From Diplolepis rosae (Eukaryota; Arthropoda; Insecta; Hymenoptera; Diplolepididae), in contig JAPYXD010000741.1 of the NCBI GenBank assembly GCA_030998225.1, forward strand, positions 2,294,001 through 2,358,000: a stretch of 64,000 nt of DNA. Reading direction: 5' to 3'. The position numbers and the translations under genes are program-made. The notes beneath the pieces were generated by a model, which searched no databases, was not told where the DNA came from, and saw only the letters and a program-made list of their open reading frames with translations. Shown here piece after piece: positions 52,500-63,345 of this stretch. The first letter of the stretch is position 1; each line of letters begins with the position of its first letter.

Positions 52500-53525
52500 A
52501 TGCATCGATTCTTTATGACTAAAAGAAAGGTCTTGTGCCGACCGTGTAGTTTAACCAGAACTTGCCCCTTTTTAGAGCGGAATCCTCGAAGTTCTTGTAA
52601 ATCGAGTCGATTAATAGCTCACAAAAGGTTGATTTAAAGTAGACATAATTGTTGCGTCGATCAGTTAATGACTCTTTCCATGGATGGGTGATCGTTGATT
52701 TTTCAGTAGGACTTGTAATGTCCTCCCCTTGGACTGGTACCTGAACGAAGTCCTTCTCTTGGCTATGCCAAAAAAGGATGGGTGGGGAGACTTAGCAGAC
52801 GGCCCTCGGGCCATGGAGGTTGTAGTGTCCCGACAAATCGTTGAAAAAATGCAGGTGGCTCTAGAGACGGGTATCTTCCCATTGCGTGAAGGGTGCCCTA
52901 TGAACAGGTCTGTCCCAGGTTGAAAGCGGGGGACACTATAGACGCGCCTATCACCATGCATGAAGAAGGATGTATGCCCCAGGCAGCGGCGCTGAGAATG
53001 AGTCTGCGATAGCCTGCGAGAAATGAATGAACTGAATGAATGTCAGCGCCGCATGACTGTGATAAGTGTCCTTCGGGTGTGAGAGAAGACTCTATATACG
53101 GGCTCTCTCTTGTGTGATGCCAAAGCGAATTGGTGTATGGAACCTCCTGGAGGACACTGCAAAGCCTCTGCAGTCTGTGACCAAGAACAGTCCAAACGAT
53201 CGTTTCCGTATGGCATCCCACTGGGAGTGCTTCGTCGCTGGGTGGTGTCTTCCACGGCCCACGAGGAGGCGAGGCTGATGTGAGCCTAGCTTTCCAGAGG
53301 TGGTGTGCCATGCGGGATCAGGAGCCAGCCCCTTCGGGACCTTGATCAGGTAGTACGTATTGAACACAGGTGTCGGAGCCTGTGTTGCTTCGAGCGAGTC
53401 CGGTCTGTCCGTGTATTCCGGGACCGGCTAAGCGGAGGTTGGGCCTCAGGGAACTGGGGTAGGACTTCGGTCCGAGGGTACACCCGTTCCCAAGTATTTC
53501 GACCAGCTCCTCTACGCACGATGCG
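52500..53525 (+). other. Probable 5' UTR of the R1-type element
   Basis: GC-richer than the flanks, especially from 52900. It leads into ORF1 without a gap. No domain is seen on either strand. It starts somewhere after the integrase scrap. Confidence 0.4.
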
Positions 53526-54800
53526 ATGGTGGAAAAACTTATGGATTTAAAGACTAAAACGGTGGGGAAAGTGGAATTGGGTGCTTCTTCAGGAGCTGAG
53601 GGATGGAAGGACTTCCTTCAGCTCCTAAAGGAGCAGAATGAAAAAATTGAGAGGTTCGCGAGGGCTCTCAGCATCATACAACAAGGTTTGCTGAGAAACA
53701 ACCCTCTCCCTGTTACAGACAGTGTAAATGAGGCCACTGAGGTGTTGGGCGGAATGCTCAACACCCGGAAGTGCCTCCTTGAAAGCCGGGTGCAGATCCA
53801 AAAGAGAATGGAATCCCACACTGCCAAGAAAAAGATGGGGATCTTCCGGAGACCACTTTCGGCGTCTCTAGGGGATATCCCAAAAAACCAGGCAAAAGGT
53901 GAAAATAGGGCAGCCCCTCTCCCCCACAGGAAAAAACTCTCAAGGGGTGGAAAGGTGGCCCGTCACCCTCGTATGCTCAGGTGGCCAAGGGCCAGGCCCC
54001 GACTAAAAAGGGAACTGTCGCCAAACCGAAATTGAAGCGCTCCACGCCCGCCAGGTCAGGCGACGCCATCACGGTGTCGGCGAAGGACGGCCAGTTCTAC
54101 GCCAACATTTTGAGGGAAATGATGGCGAAGGGCGACCCCCGGAGGGCAGGACTCGAGGTCTTGTCGGTCCGGAGGACCAGGAAGAAGAACGTCTTTTTGA
54201 TCCTCAAAAAGGGGGGAGACGTTTCGGCCTTCCGCGAGGAGCTCGACCGGGTGGTCGGGGAGAGAGGAAATTTCGGCCCTGATCTCGACGAGGTCCCTCG
54301 AAATTAGGGACCTTGACGAAACCGTCGTGAGAGAAGAGGTCGTCTCTGTCTGGGCAGACACGACTTGGCACTGGGCAGACCGGTACTTGACGGGTGATGC
54401 AGGCTCTTCACCCGCTTTGGTGGGGTGAAGACCGCAGTGAACCGGCTAGCTGAGGCAGACGCTACGCGTCTGCTTCAGGTAGGTAAAGTCAGGATCGGGT
54501 GAGTTGCGTGCCACATCCACGAGCATACGGAAGTCGCCCGATGCTTCAGACGCCTTGGTTACGGCCATGGGTCCCGAGGCTGTGGCAACTCCGACAGGAA
54601 GAATGCCTGTTAGAGAAGCCGCACCACGGGACACTTGGTCAGGAGCTGAAGGCGCCGCAAGGTGCCTGATGTGCTTAGACAGGGGTGACAAAGATATCGA
54701 CCGTGTCTCTGGTGGCGGCTCCTACCCGGTTTTCCGGAAAGAGCTTCGGAGGTTGAGAGGCAGAAATTCAAGTTCCTGCAGCTCAACCTCGGAAGGGAGA
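53526..54800 (+). pseudogene. R1-clade LINE ORF1 (gag-like)
   Basis: The first frame (from Met 53526) has a coiled-coil-like helix, 'LLKEQNEKIERFARALSI', and then basic sequence. A shifted frame from 53981 has 'DAITVSAKDGQFYANILREM' and 'LKKGGDVSAFREELDRV', the RRM-like core of R1-type ORF1. Later pieces show a decayed CCHC array: 'RCFRRLGYGHGSRGC' (second Cys is Arg) and 'RCLMCLDRGDKDIDRV' (expected His is Arg). Stops occur at 54305 and in 54420-54480. ORF1 proteins coat LINE RNA. Confidence 0.75.
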
Positions 54801-55240
54801 AGGACGCCCAGGACCTTCTGATGCAGGCTGCCAGGGAGAGGGGGCCGATGTACTGCTCATTAGTGAGCAGTACAAACGGTCTGAAAATTCTGCCTGGTAT
54901 CAGGATGCATCAAGGAGGGCCGGCATCCTTGTTTGTAGCCATGATATGAGCGTCTGGGAGTTCCTGGAGCCCGACGCGGGTTTCGTTTGGGTGGAGGTGG
55001 CGGGGGTGGGTGAGTACAACTGCTATTTCTCCCCCTAGGATCCTTTCGTGGTCTTCGAGACCCAGATCCTCCTTCTTGAGGAAAGCCTCAGTGAGGCTGT
55101 CGGGCGGTGCCTCATAGGGGATGACTTTAATCGTTAATCGGCCGAGTGGGGTGAGGCCCGCCTACATTGGAGGGGAATCTTGGTTGGCGAGATGGTCGCT
55201 ACGAATGACATCATCGTCTTAAATCAGGGCAAGGATAATT
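54765..55240 (+). pseudogene. R1-clade LINE ORF2 endonuclease, truncated
   Basis: An APE-type endonuclease start: 'GADVLLISEQYKRSENSAWY', 'FVWVEVAGVGEYNCYFSP', 'LIGDDFNR' (family GDFNA) and 'EWGEARLHWRGILVGEM'. There are stops after 'YFSP' and 'DDFNR'. The sequence ends abruptly at 55240 in 'gataattatgaataattatt'. The RT is absent. Confidence 0.8.
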
Positions 55241-56480
55241 ATGAATAATTATTATTTATAATTATAATAATTATGAATCAAGAATTTATTAAATTTAAAG
55301 AATCTATATAAGTAGATTATGTGAAAGTTTTGAATAAATTATTAAATTATTATTCAACTGAAACTTTTAAAAAATTCATTGACGAAATCAATAATTCCGT
55401 ATACCTTTTAATGAAAGCTTTCAAAAAAGTTGTCGAAATTCTCATTGACTAGACAGATTCAAAAGTTGATGACAATTAAAGAAGAAATTTTCTGTGCAGG
55501 AGCGTTAACATCAATCTATTAGGATAATATTAATAACATCCTGAGTCAGAATTTCTGAAACGGACCACCCAAATTCGATTAAAATTCATTTTTGATCGTA
55601 AATATATTTTTTCAATAGTATTTCACATTGCTCACTCAAATCTCAAAGAATTTAGAGAGGAAGAGGGAGAAAGGGGTGAAGAGAGGGAGAGGTGGGGGAG
55701 ATTTTCTCAAATTTATTTCTTTTTTTACATTGTATCATTTATTTGATTTCGAGAAATATTTTCCATTTTTTACGCTGTAATGTTTTTATCATATATTGCA
55801 TTTGTAACTTTTTATATTTATAATTGTCTATTTATTACGAACATATATTTTTCAACAAAAGAAAACAATATTTATCAAATCGATCAAATTACATTTTTTA
55901 TCTTTCCAATACTTTTATAAAGAAAGTTACTGTTTAGTTAGTACATTTTTATGCTTTTTAAAAATCTCCTGCGTATTTCAAGCTTGTATACCAAATATGG
56001 CCGACTTCCGGATGGTGGCTACACTTTGCTTTTGCCCTCTCTATAGCAGCCTATGTGCTGGCGCTCAATGACCGACGCGACCGTTTCCAGGTTATCAACA
56101 TAACTTTCCTAACATTAATTTATCATTGTTAATGACAATTAACATAAATCATTAACGAATAAGCATATATTACAGATTACAAATTATAAGAAAACATATG
56201 TTGATTATGTAAAACAATTATTGATTACCGATAATGAATCATAAAACATGAGCCATAAACTGCACATCGATTTTGAACGATTTCCGATCTCAAATTGGAG
56301 AACCGAAGGAACTGAAAATGGATCATAGATCATGACTAAAATAGATTAGCGACCATAGATTATAACTGATCGATTTTTAAATAAAATGACTAGGTGCAAT
56401 TGTACAGCGGTACACTCGCAGTTATTCATTATTTAAAATATACAATAGTTACGGGGAATGGAGAAACAATTCAAAGTGCA
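55241..56480. other. AT-rich, no gene
   Basis: Begins with an 'aattattataattat' simple repeat, then a purine-rich run (55660-55710, 'gagagggagaggtggggga'). A short GC-richer patch lies at 55990-56090. Nothing codes convincingly. Confidence 0.5.
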
Positions 56481-56499
56481 ATTCGTGCAATTTTGCCAT

Positions 56500-57065
56500 T
56501 GTTGCGATTAACTTGTGATACGGTCCATTGTTTTGGTGAAAGAACACTTTTTTCTTCTTCATTTGGGGTCGTTTTTGGCATTTTCTTCGTCTAAACGCAC
56601 TAATAACGCTATACAATATTTGTTATTGATGGTTCTTTCTCTCTCAACGTAATCGATGAATAAAATACTGTGCGCATCTCGAAATACGGATCGACTGTGA
56701 GCATACGCGGTACCCATTTCGAACAGAGCTTTTTCATGTTCAAATTTTCATGCAAAATGGCGAATACATTGCCTTCTAATATCTTTTAGGTGCCATATAT
56801 CTCACGCAACTTCAGTTTACGATCAGCCAAAACCATTTTGTGGACTTTTTATATGTTTTGGAACGACATCACCGGTTTTTGTACTGCCACGTTTAAAACC
56901 AACAAACCATTTCTCCACCATTTGTCTCGATGGAGCAGTGTAACAATTACAGAAACCGTTTCGATCTTGGAGCAGAGTCCTTGAAATATGTGCTTTGTTA
57001 ACATTTGCAAAATATGGGGCCAATATGTCTACCACATACCCATCAGTAGTACAAATTATCACAGG
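56500..57065 (-). pseudogene. Mariner transposase relic
   Basis: Minus strand: 'VEKWFVGFKRGSTKTGDVV' (end of the first HTH), then, after a deletion, 'DAHSILFIDYVERERTINN' and 'IALLVRLDEENAKNDPK', the block before the second catalytic Asp, which itself is garbled. Several stops. Confidence 0.7.
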
Positions 57066-57539
57066 AGTTCAAACCGAAACGAAACTGTAATAGGTCTTCT
57101 TCAAAAGACCTTATTATTGATGTTGTATATTCTGAGATAGGCTGTTCATACTAGAGTTGTAAAATGGAGGCTAAAATCTTATTTGGATTACCAGTGCAGA
57201 GTTTGAACACAAACAATACGAGCACTTGAGTTACGGCTCAGGCTTGACTCCCTCGCATTGAAATCATCATTACTTTCAATCTTACGACTTGTTCCCAAGT
57301 CAATCCAGTATTAACTAGGAGATGCTTTTCAGAGAGACTAAAATCTCTAATTATTCCAAAAAGTGTAGAATCACTTTAAAGACTCTCCATCATTGTACTC
57401 AAATTGCCTCACTTGATGAATTAGAATACACCTTCAAAAGGCTAACATCTTTCACATAAACTCTATTTCTTATCAAATGCTTTCAAACATCAACTACCTG
57501 CGGGTATATAGATTCTTTTTTTGATATAAGATTAAGTAC

Positions 57540-58260
57540 GTGCTTTTTCTAGTATCACAGTCAGATCTGTCGTTTAGAAACAAAACATAAATATTTGTGT
57601 TTCAAAATAGTTCTTTGAATCGGAACATCATTTCTTTCAACCTCTGATTTCTTATTTTCAAGTTTTAACTGTATTTTGAACGTGGAATCATCAGAAAGTG
57701 AATATGGTGAATCGTTTATATTTTCGATACCCTGTTTATAGGAAGAACCGTCAAGCTTCTCGAAATAGCCACTAACCACAGACTTCACCTCTTTATTGTT
57801 GGCAGATCTTTGACCACTGAGCTATTTTTTCAAGTATGGGAAGAGAAAATAATCCGAGGGTGCTAAGTCTGGCGAATAGGCGGTGCGAGGAAACCATTTG
57901 AACTTCAACTCATTGCTACTGGCCATCGCGATAAGGGATATGTGAACTGGTGCATTGTCTTGATAAAACACTTTATTTTTCGCCAAATGCGGCCGTATTC
58001 CTTGATATCATCACTGAAACGCTGTAATAAGTTCGCATGATACTCACCGTTGATCGTTTTTCCTTTTTGAAGAAAATCAATGAAAATTATCCCACGTGCT
58101 TCCCAAAAAAACTGGTGCCATAATCTTGCCAGCAGATGTAACCTTCTTTGCTTTCTTTGGAGTCTATTCTCTTCTTTCAGTCCATAGTTTTGACTGTTCC
58201 TTCGTCGCAGGTGTGAAGTGATGGGTCCATGTTTCATCCATGATTATGAATCGACGCAAA
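57540..58260 (-). pseudogene. Mariner transposase relic, catalytic half
   Basis: Minus strand: 'WEARGIIFIDFLQKGKTING' and 'ANLLQRFSDDIKEYGRI', then in another frame the 'AYSPDLAPSDYFLFPYLKK' block (third catalytic Asp kept), and 'SVVSGYFEKLDGSSYKQGIE' near the C-terminus. It belongs to the same subfamily as the 56.5-kb relic by shared phrases, but is a separate copy. Confidence 0.8.
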
Positions 58261-58295
58261 AAATCGGCTTTATTGCTGTGAAACATTGCCAAATC

Positions 58296-58590
58296 TAGTC
58301 AAGGTCAAGGCTTGTTTGGAGGAAATATATGATCCGAAATCTCGACCTTCGAAGGGTGAGGTTGGTGATCAAGTGTACGCCGTAAAGAAAGTGAGGGAAG
58401 AAATGTTTGATAGTAGAAGAGAAGGTCCATTCATAATTTTAGGCTTTACAGAAAAAACAACGTAATCCTAGAAAAAAATTACAGAAAACGCCTCATGAAG
58501 CATACTGTCGAGCTTCTAAGTTATCAAAATCGAGAAAACAGGGGTTACTCAACGCGTATTTCAAGGAGACGTTGAAATCAGAAATACACG
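58296..58590 (+). pseudogene. pol: Gypsy pol C-terminus (integrase tail)
   Basis: Plus strand: 'IYDPKSRPSKGEVGDQVYAV', 'EGPFIILGFTE' and 'KRLMKHTVELLSYQNR', the GPY/F-type end of a Gypsy integrase, with one frame disturbance near 58465. Upstream pol is missing. It belongs with the env-like start that follows. Confidence 0.65.
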
Positions 58591-58745
58591 CTCAAATAGG
58601 GGTTCTATAGGTGTATATAGAAAAACCTGCGTACACGTCTTTCTATTATATTCACGGAGGAGGAGATTTCTCTGGAAATAATCCCACTAACGTGTCTCCG
58701 GCTTCCTATAGATACATAAAAACTAAATAAATTATAAATTCCGCA

Positions 58746-58903
58746 GGTTATTCCAGGATGAGCACCGGCATGTGTCTGATGATGCTAGCAGTCCTGTCTA
58801 TATTGATGACGAGCAACGTATGTCAGGAAAATGAGGATCAGCTGTTTCGAAAATTTCCCTTCAAGGCCAGCACTGGCTATTTCATGAACATCAGGGTTTA
58901 ATA
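58746..58903 (+). pseudogene. env: Env-like start with signal peptide, broken
   Basis: A splice-acceptor-like 'ttccgcag' ends at 58746. Twelve bases on, an ATG (58758) opens a frame that begins with a hydrophobic signal-peptide-type stretch ('MMLAVLSILMTSNV') and stops after about 48 codons at 58903. Its place after the integrase tail and the acceptor fit the spliced env of insect Gypsy/errantivirus-type elements. Downstream sequence to about 59560 has many stops. Description only; a surface-protein identity is inference. Confidence 0.45.
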
Positions 58904-59849
58904 AGATGAATAGTGAGGACATGCAGAGTTGCCCTTTACGACATGGATGAGTTGAGTCGATAAACGTGCAATGGATTGCCGGCACACCTGCCTGACGGAT
59001 TGAGAAGGATTCCCCATGGAGGAATCATGTCGGACCTATATCCTGATAAAGCAAAAGGAGATGGACCAATGCAAAAATCTGAGGAGTTTCTAACTTAGCC
59101 CAGGAAACTCACCTATATACGAAACATCAGCTTACGGAGTAGAAGTAATTTTTCCCACTAGGCCAGCTACCAAATTACGACTAAGTAATATTGGAATATT
59201 ACAGATCGCATTAGGATGCACCCTGAGGCCAAGTAAGATGAAGCTGTCGTCACCAAATTTACAACTTCAGGTATCAGCGCCCATCTACGAGCCCTATTTC
59301 CACTTGAATTTGTTTAAATTGTGCCGAGATTTGCTTCAAAATAGACAACTTATAATCTTAACAGCGACGGAGAAAAATCACTAGAAGATATCTTAAATGA
59401 AGTAGATAGATACCAGGAGACTGAAGGGAATTTAAGTTAGTGGGAAGATTGACTCAATGAAATCAGTTTGCAAAAACAAGCTGGAGCCAGAAAAACTTCT
59501 TGACCCACCGTCGTTATACTCATCAGATTATAAAGTGAATACAATGTGGGTGAGCGTAAAAAATTAAAAAATATTCTATTCGAAGAAAGCCATTTATGGG
59601 TTAGCAGCGTGCTAATTCGAACAATTCCACCTTCACGATTAGCGTTACGTTAAAATTTCGAAGCACGTCGGTGGTCAATTAGCGGAAAGTGCCAATAGTG
59701 CCTACGCGACCATTCAACATGAGAAAAACCTTATTTAATATAAAAATCATTTTTCAATGGAATTTTAAAACGAATTTGTTAACTTTATAATCATCCAAAT
59801 TTTTAATAAGGACCGAAGCTTCGGTTGAAACGAGACTAAGTAATTTTTA
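58904..59849. other. Probable decayed remainder of the env-bearing element
   Basis: Short open runs separated by frequent stops; no family motif could be fixed. 59560-59850 is AT-rich. Confidence 0.35.
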
Positions 59850-62150
59850 TGTATGAAGGTGCTTACCAAATCCGCACGTCGACGTTTACTTGCAGATTTA
59901 TTTACTTCTTTGGATACTTTCACACACGGAAAAAGACTCTCGACCTTCTACTAACTTACTCCCGACCCTCCACGACTTGACGACTCCTCTTAGGGTCTAA
60001 AGTATCTGCTTATATAGGTAGTCTGTACTTTCAACTCGCTTCACCTAGGCATTAGAGATTGCACGTCCTGTATTTTCAACGTGAATTGGAGTTTTCATTA
60101 GAATCTTAATGGTCAATGTGTTAAGTTGAAAGTATGGGCCAGCTTGTTTGTGTGCTTCGTTGATGTGTCACGCCGATTCTTCTAGTCTGTGTGACTTAGT
60201 CAAGAGGATCTTCTTCATAGTGTGGGCGTTACTCACATCTTCTAAGAGTGTAGACTAGACGCGTACCAACTTACTTAGATAAATTTAGTCGCAGAGATTA
60301 CATATAGTTCATTGAATTTGTATAATCTTGAGCTACTTTCGAAGCTTTCTAAATTGATAACAAAACTATTATATTTTATATAGACACAGTCTTTGTTCAA
60401 AATTTCTTTAATTTATGTTTTGTTTCATATTGTTTGTAATTGGACACTCGAACATTACAGCTGAAATAACAGGTAGAATATGTAATTATTGTACAATAGG
60501 CTATATGGTAAAGGCATGAATAACTGAAAAATATAAGACGTGGATTAGTAATGGTAATTATATTACATTTGAAAATTGTGCCATATCAAACGTGCGTAAG
60601 AGATTTGTCGGTTTATAAGATATTCACGAGAATTTAAATTTTTTTATGTAATCTAGCGCGCTTGAGACGATTAATATGTACTACTTTTGGCTTATTTTTA
60701 ATTTGAATTTTAACATTGCCTTTTCCTAAGATTTCTAGAATTTTATAAGGACCGAAGAATTGGTTTTCGAGATGTTTAGGCCTTGGACCACTCAGCAGAA
60801 ATAATTCTTAATCAAAGTTAAAATTTTGTGGGCTTATATTTCTATCGTTATATTTTTCTGATTTCTCTTTTTCTGCAATGAGGTTACCTCTAGCAATTTC
60901 TCTTATTTGGTGAATTTGAGTTACTAATTTAATTAAGTAATCATCATATGTTTCCAGTTTTTCGTGCTCCGGGAGGGGTTCGCTTGAGCGTTGTCTAACT
61001 AATCTACCAAAATCTAATTCGTATTGAGTGCAACGAGCTCCTTCATGAATGCTTGTATTGTAAAAAAATAATTTTCATCTTTCTTCTGTTTCTTTTTCTG
61101 CGGTATATTTTTATTTTTTTCCAAAGTTCTTAATATACTTCTTCTTGGTCTACCACTTTTTCATTCAGGTATAGGTACTGATATGGTTTTATTTTTAATA
61201 ATCTTTCTTTTTTGTTCCCTTTTAGGAGGCTCATCGTCGCTTTCTTCGTCTTTTTCTTCATTTCAGTCTGTAACATCTTTATATCTTGGTTGATTATCTA
61301 TTTTTTCATTGTGTTTTCTTGCTTAATTTCAAGTCCGTGCTGTATTCATTTTTGACTCGAGTTTTGCATTTTGTTTTCGTTCTATCTCTGATAATATAAA
61401 TGAGATTACCGAATTTTGAAGATTTTGTAGATTTTGCAAATTTTGTATGACTTGTAGATTTTCATTTCTTCTTACAATTTTCTTCTATATTGTTTTCCTT
61501 GATATCATTCGAATAATTTTTTGAATCATCTTTATTTTCAGATTCAGAAATATTTTTTTATTTTTATCTTCTATAATACTTTCGACAGGATTTCATGATA
61601 ACGCGTCAGCATTATCATTCGTTTTTCCCGCTTTATGTACAACATCAAAGTTGTAAGGATCTTTAGAATTTTGGAACCGTATTAATGGTTTATGGTTTTT
61701 TTCATTTTTTGGTTTCGAGAATTCTTGTACAGATTTTATTTTTTTATGGTCAGGTCTGACTCCATTTTTATCTATAATGTGTCCTAAATAAGCTACTTCC
61801 CGTCTGAGAAATCCACATTTATCAAGTTGTAAATGTAAGTTGCTTTTTTTCAGTCGATTCATAAGTACATTGAATTTTGCTTCATGTTTTTCTAATGTAT
61901 CAGCGTATAAGACAATATCATCCAAATAAACAAAAAGCTCTGTTCCTTGCAACCCTGTTAATACTATATTCATAAGTCTTTGGAATGTTGCTGGCGCATT
62001 TTTTAATCCAAAGGGCATCCTATCAAATTCGTAGTGCCCAAATGGAGTTGAAAAGGCTGTTTTATGTGAATCTTTAGGATACTAAATAATACTGGTGTAT
62101 TATAGGGAGATTGTTGTAGTTTTATAAAGAGTTTTCCAATAGGGACATAA
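59850..62150 (-). mobile_element. Second copy of the A-type Gypsy family, rearranged
   Basis: Minus strand: partial RT, a shortened linker, a partial integrase with its full C-terminus, then a probable 3' LTR (about 59850-60303) with a TATA box (minus strand cctatataagcag, near 60016). LTR edges TGTAATC...ATACA are tentative. Large internal deletions. Confidence 0.7.
60640..62150 (-). pseudogene. pol: Deleted pol of the A-type relative
   Basis: It starts in RT ('LQQSPYNTPVL'), jumps by deletion to 'HKTAFSTPFGHYEFDR', and continues through the catalytic 'FVYLDDIVLY'. RNase H is removed in frame ('PKNEKNHKPLIRFQNSKDP'). The tether is followed by a shortened linker with 'KSGRPRRS' (AT-hook core) at about 61140-61165. 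It then jumps into the integrase at 'NTSIHEG'. The C-terminal GPY/F module is complete ('ENQFFGPYKILEILGKGN', 'VHINRLKRARLHKK', stop near 60646), with one internal stop. Confidence 0.8.
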
Positions 62151-62239
62151 CAATTTCGTATCTTTATATGAACGCACCCTTAAACTTTCTTAATGAACTG
62201 TCAATGTGAAAACGTTAGTTAAAGTCAACATTTTCATCA

Positions 62240-62785
62240 TGTTAAAGTTCACCAACCAGCAACATTTGGAAATTATTAAAAATTAATACCGAAATTCTGA
62301 GTCGGTGGCCGCAACTTTAAGGGCGCTTACTCCAATTTTCGGCCGTAATGATCGACCCACCCGACAGGCTGTGCGTGCTATATCTTCAGCGATGAAGCTC
62401 ATTTCTGGCTCAATGGCTTTGTTAATAAGCAAAATATGCGTTATTGGTCAGCAACAAATCCAAATATGCTTCTTGAGACACCATTGCATCCGCAAAAAGT
62501 GACTGTTTGGTGCGGTTTTCATGCCGGAGATGTGATTGGGCCGTAATTTTTCGTGGATGAAAACGACCGTCATGTTACCGTCAATGGAGAGCGCTATCGT
62601 GCTATGTTGGAAGATTATTTGTGGCCAGAATTGGATAAACTTAACATCAACGATATGTGGTTTTAACAAGACGGTGCCACCAGCCACACAGCACTCGTCA
62701 CAATCGATTTATTGGAAGGCAAATTCGGTGAACGTGTTATCCCGAGAAATGGTCCGGTCGAATGGCTGCCTCGTTTATGCGATGT
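62240..62785 (+). pseudogene. IS630/mariner-type transposase relic
   Basis: The N-terminal piece 'LKFTNQQHLEIIKN' and 'GRNDRPTRQAVRAISS' is joined by deletion to the catalytic block 'DEAHFWLNGFVNKQNMRYW'. It continues with 'PQKVTVWCGFHAGDVIGP', a stop, 'VNGERYRAMLEDYLWPELD', another stop, and 'QDGATSHTALVTIDLLEGKF'. It is the same family as the element at 40156-40882. Confidence 0.85.
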
Positions 62786-63130
62786 ATCCTAATTTCCCTG
62801 ACTTTTCCCTTATTTTCAAGCTGATTTCCCTGACCAAAATCTATTGTAAGAGGACTCATCTCGGTGGAACTATGTTCCTATTATAGAATAGTTGCGTGTT
62901 TTTCCCTGTTATTTTTCAACAGAGAGGATGATGAATAAGAAAAGGTAAGATAGAAACAACGTATTTTTATTCATTCATTTTTTATCAAAACTTAAAAGGA
63001 AACGAATTGGTATGCAACTTGCATGTTGCTATCAAACGTTAAATATAAATTATGGCATCATAGTAATTTATAACTTTTTGGTTATATCAATCACAGCGGG
63101 GTCAACTTAAAGAGATCAATCTTACATATT

Positions 63131-63345
63131 AGTAGTTTAATTGTTTAAACAATTTTCGCATGTTTGCCCCCTCAGTGAAAAAATGTGGAAAAATATTTAA
63201 TATCTTCCGATCTAATTGAGTCCTCACTTTTATTAAATATGCGCTAGTTACATTGTGACATAGTGCATATGATACTTCTTTTTCCACATTTTGTCACTGA
63301 GGGGGCAAACATGCGAAAATTGTTTAAACAATTAAACTACTAATA
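63131..63345. mobile_element. Hairpin MITE, 62-bp arms
   Basis: 'attagtagtttaattgttta...' (63131-63192) is followed after about 91 bp by its near-perfect reverse complement (63284-63345). Each arm contains the internal palindrome ttgtttaaacaa and the phrase 'tttgccccctcagtga'. No target duplication longer than AT was seen. Confidence 0.85.

Noticed and set aside
52665..53311. Minus-strand ORFs before the R1 ORF1
   Set aside because: No domain; the region is best explained as the GC-rich 5' UTR of the LINE on the plus strand.
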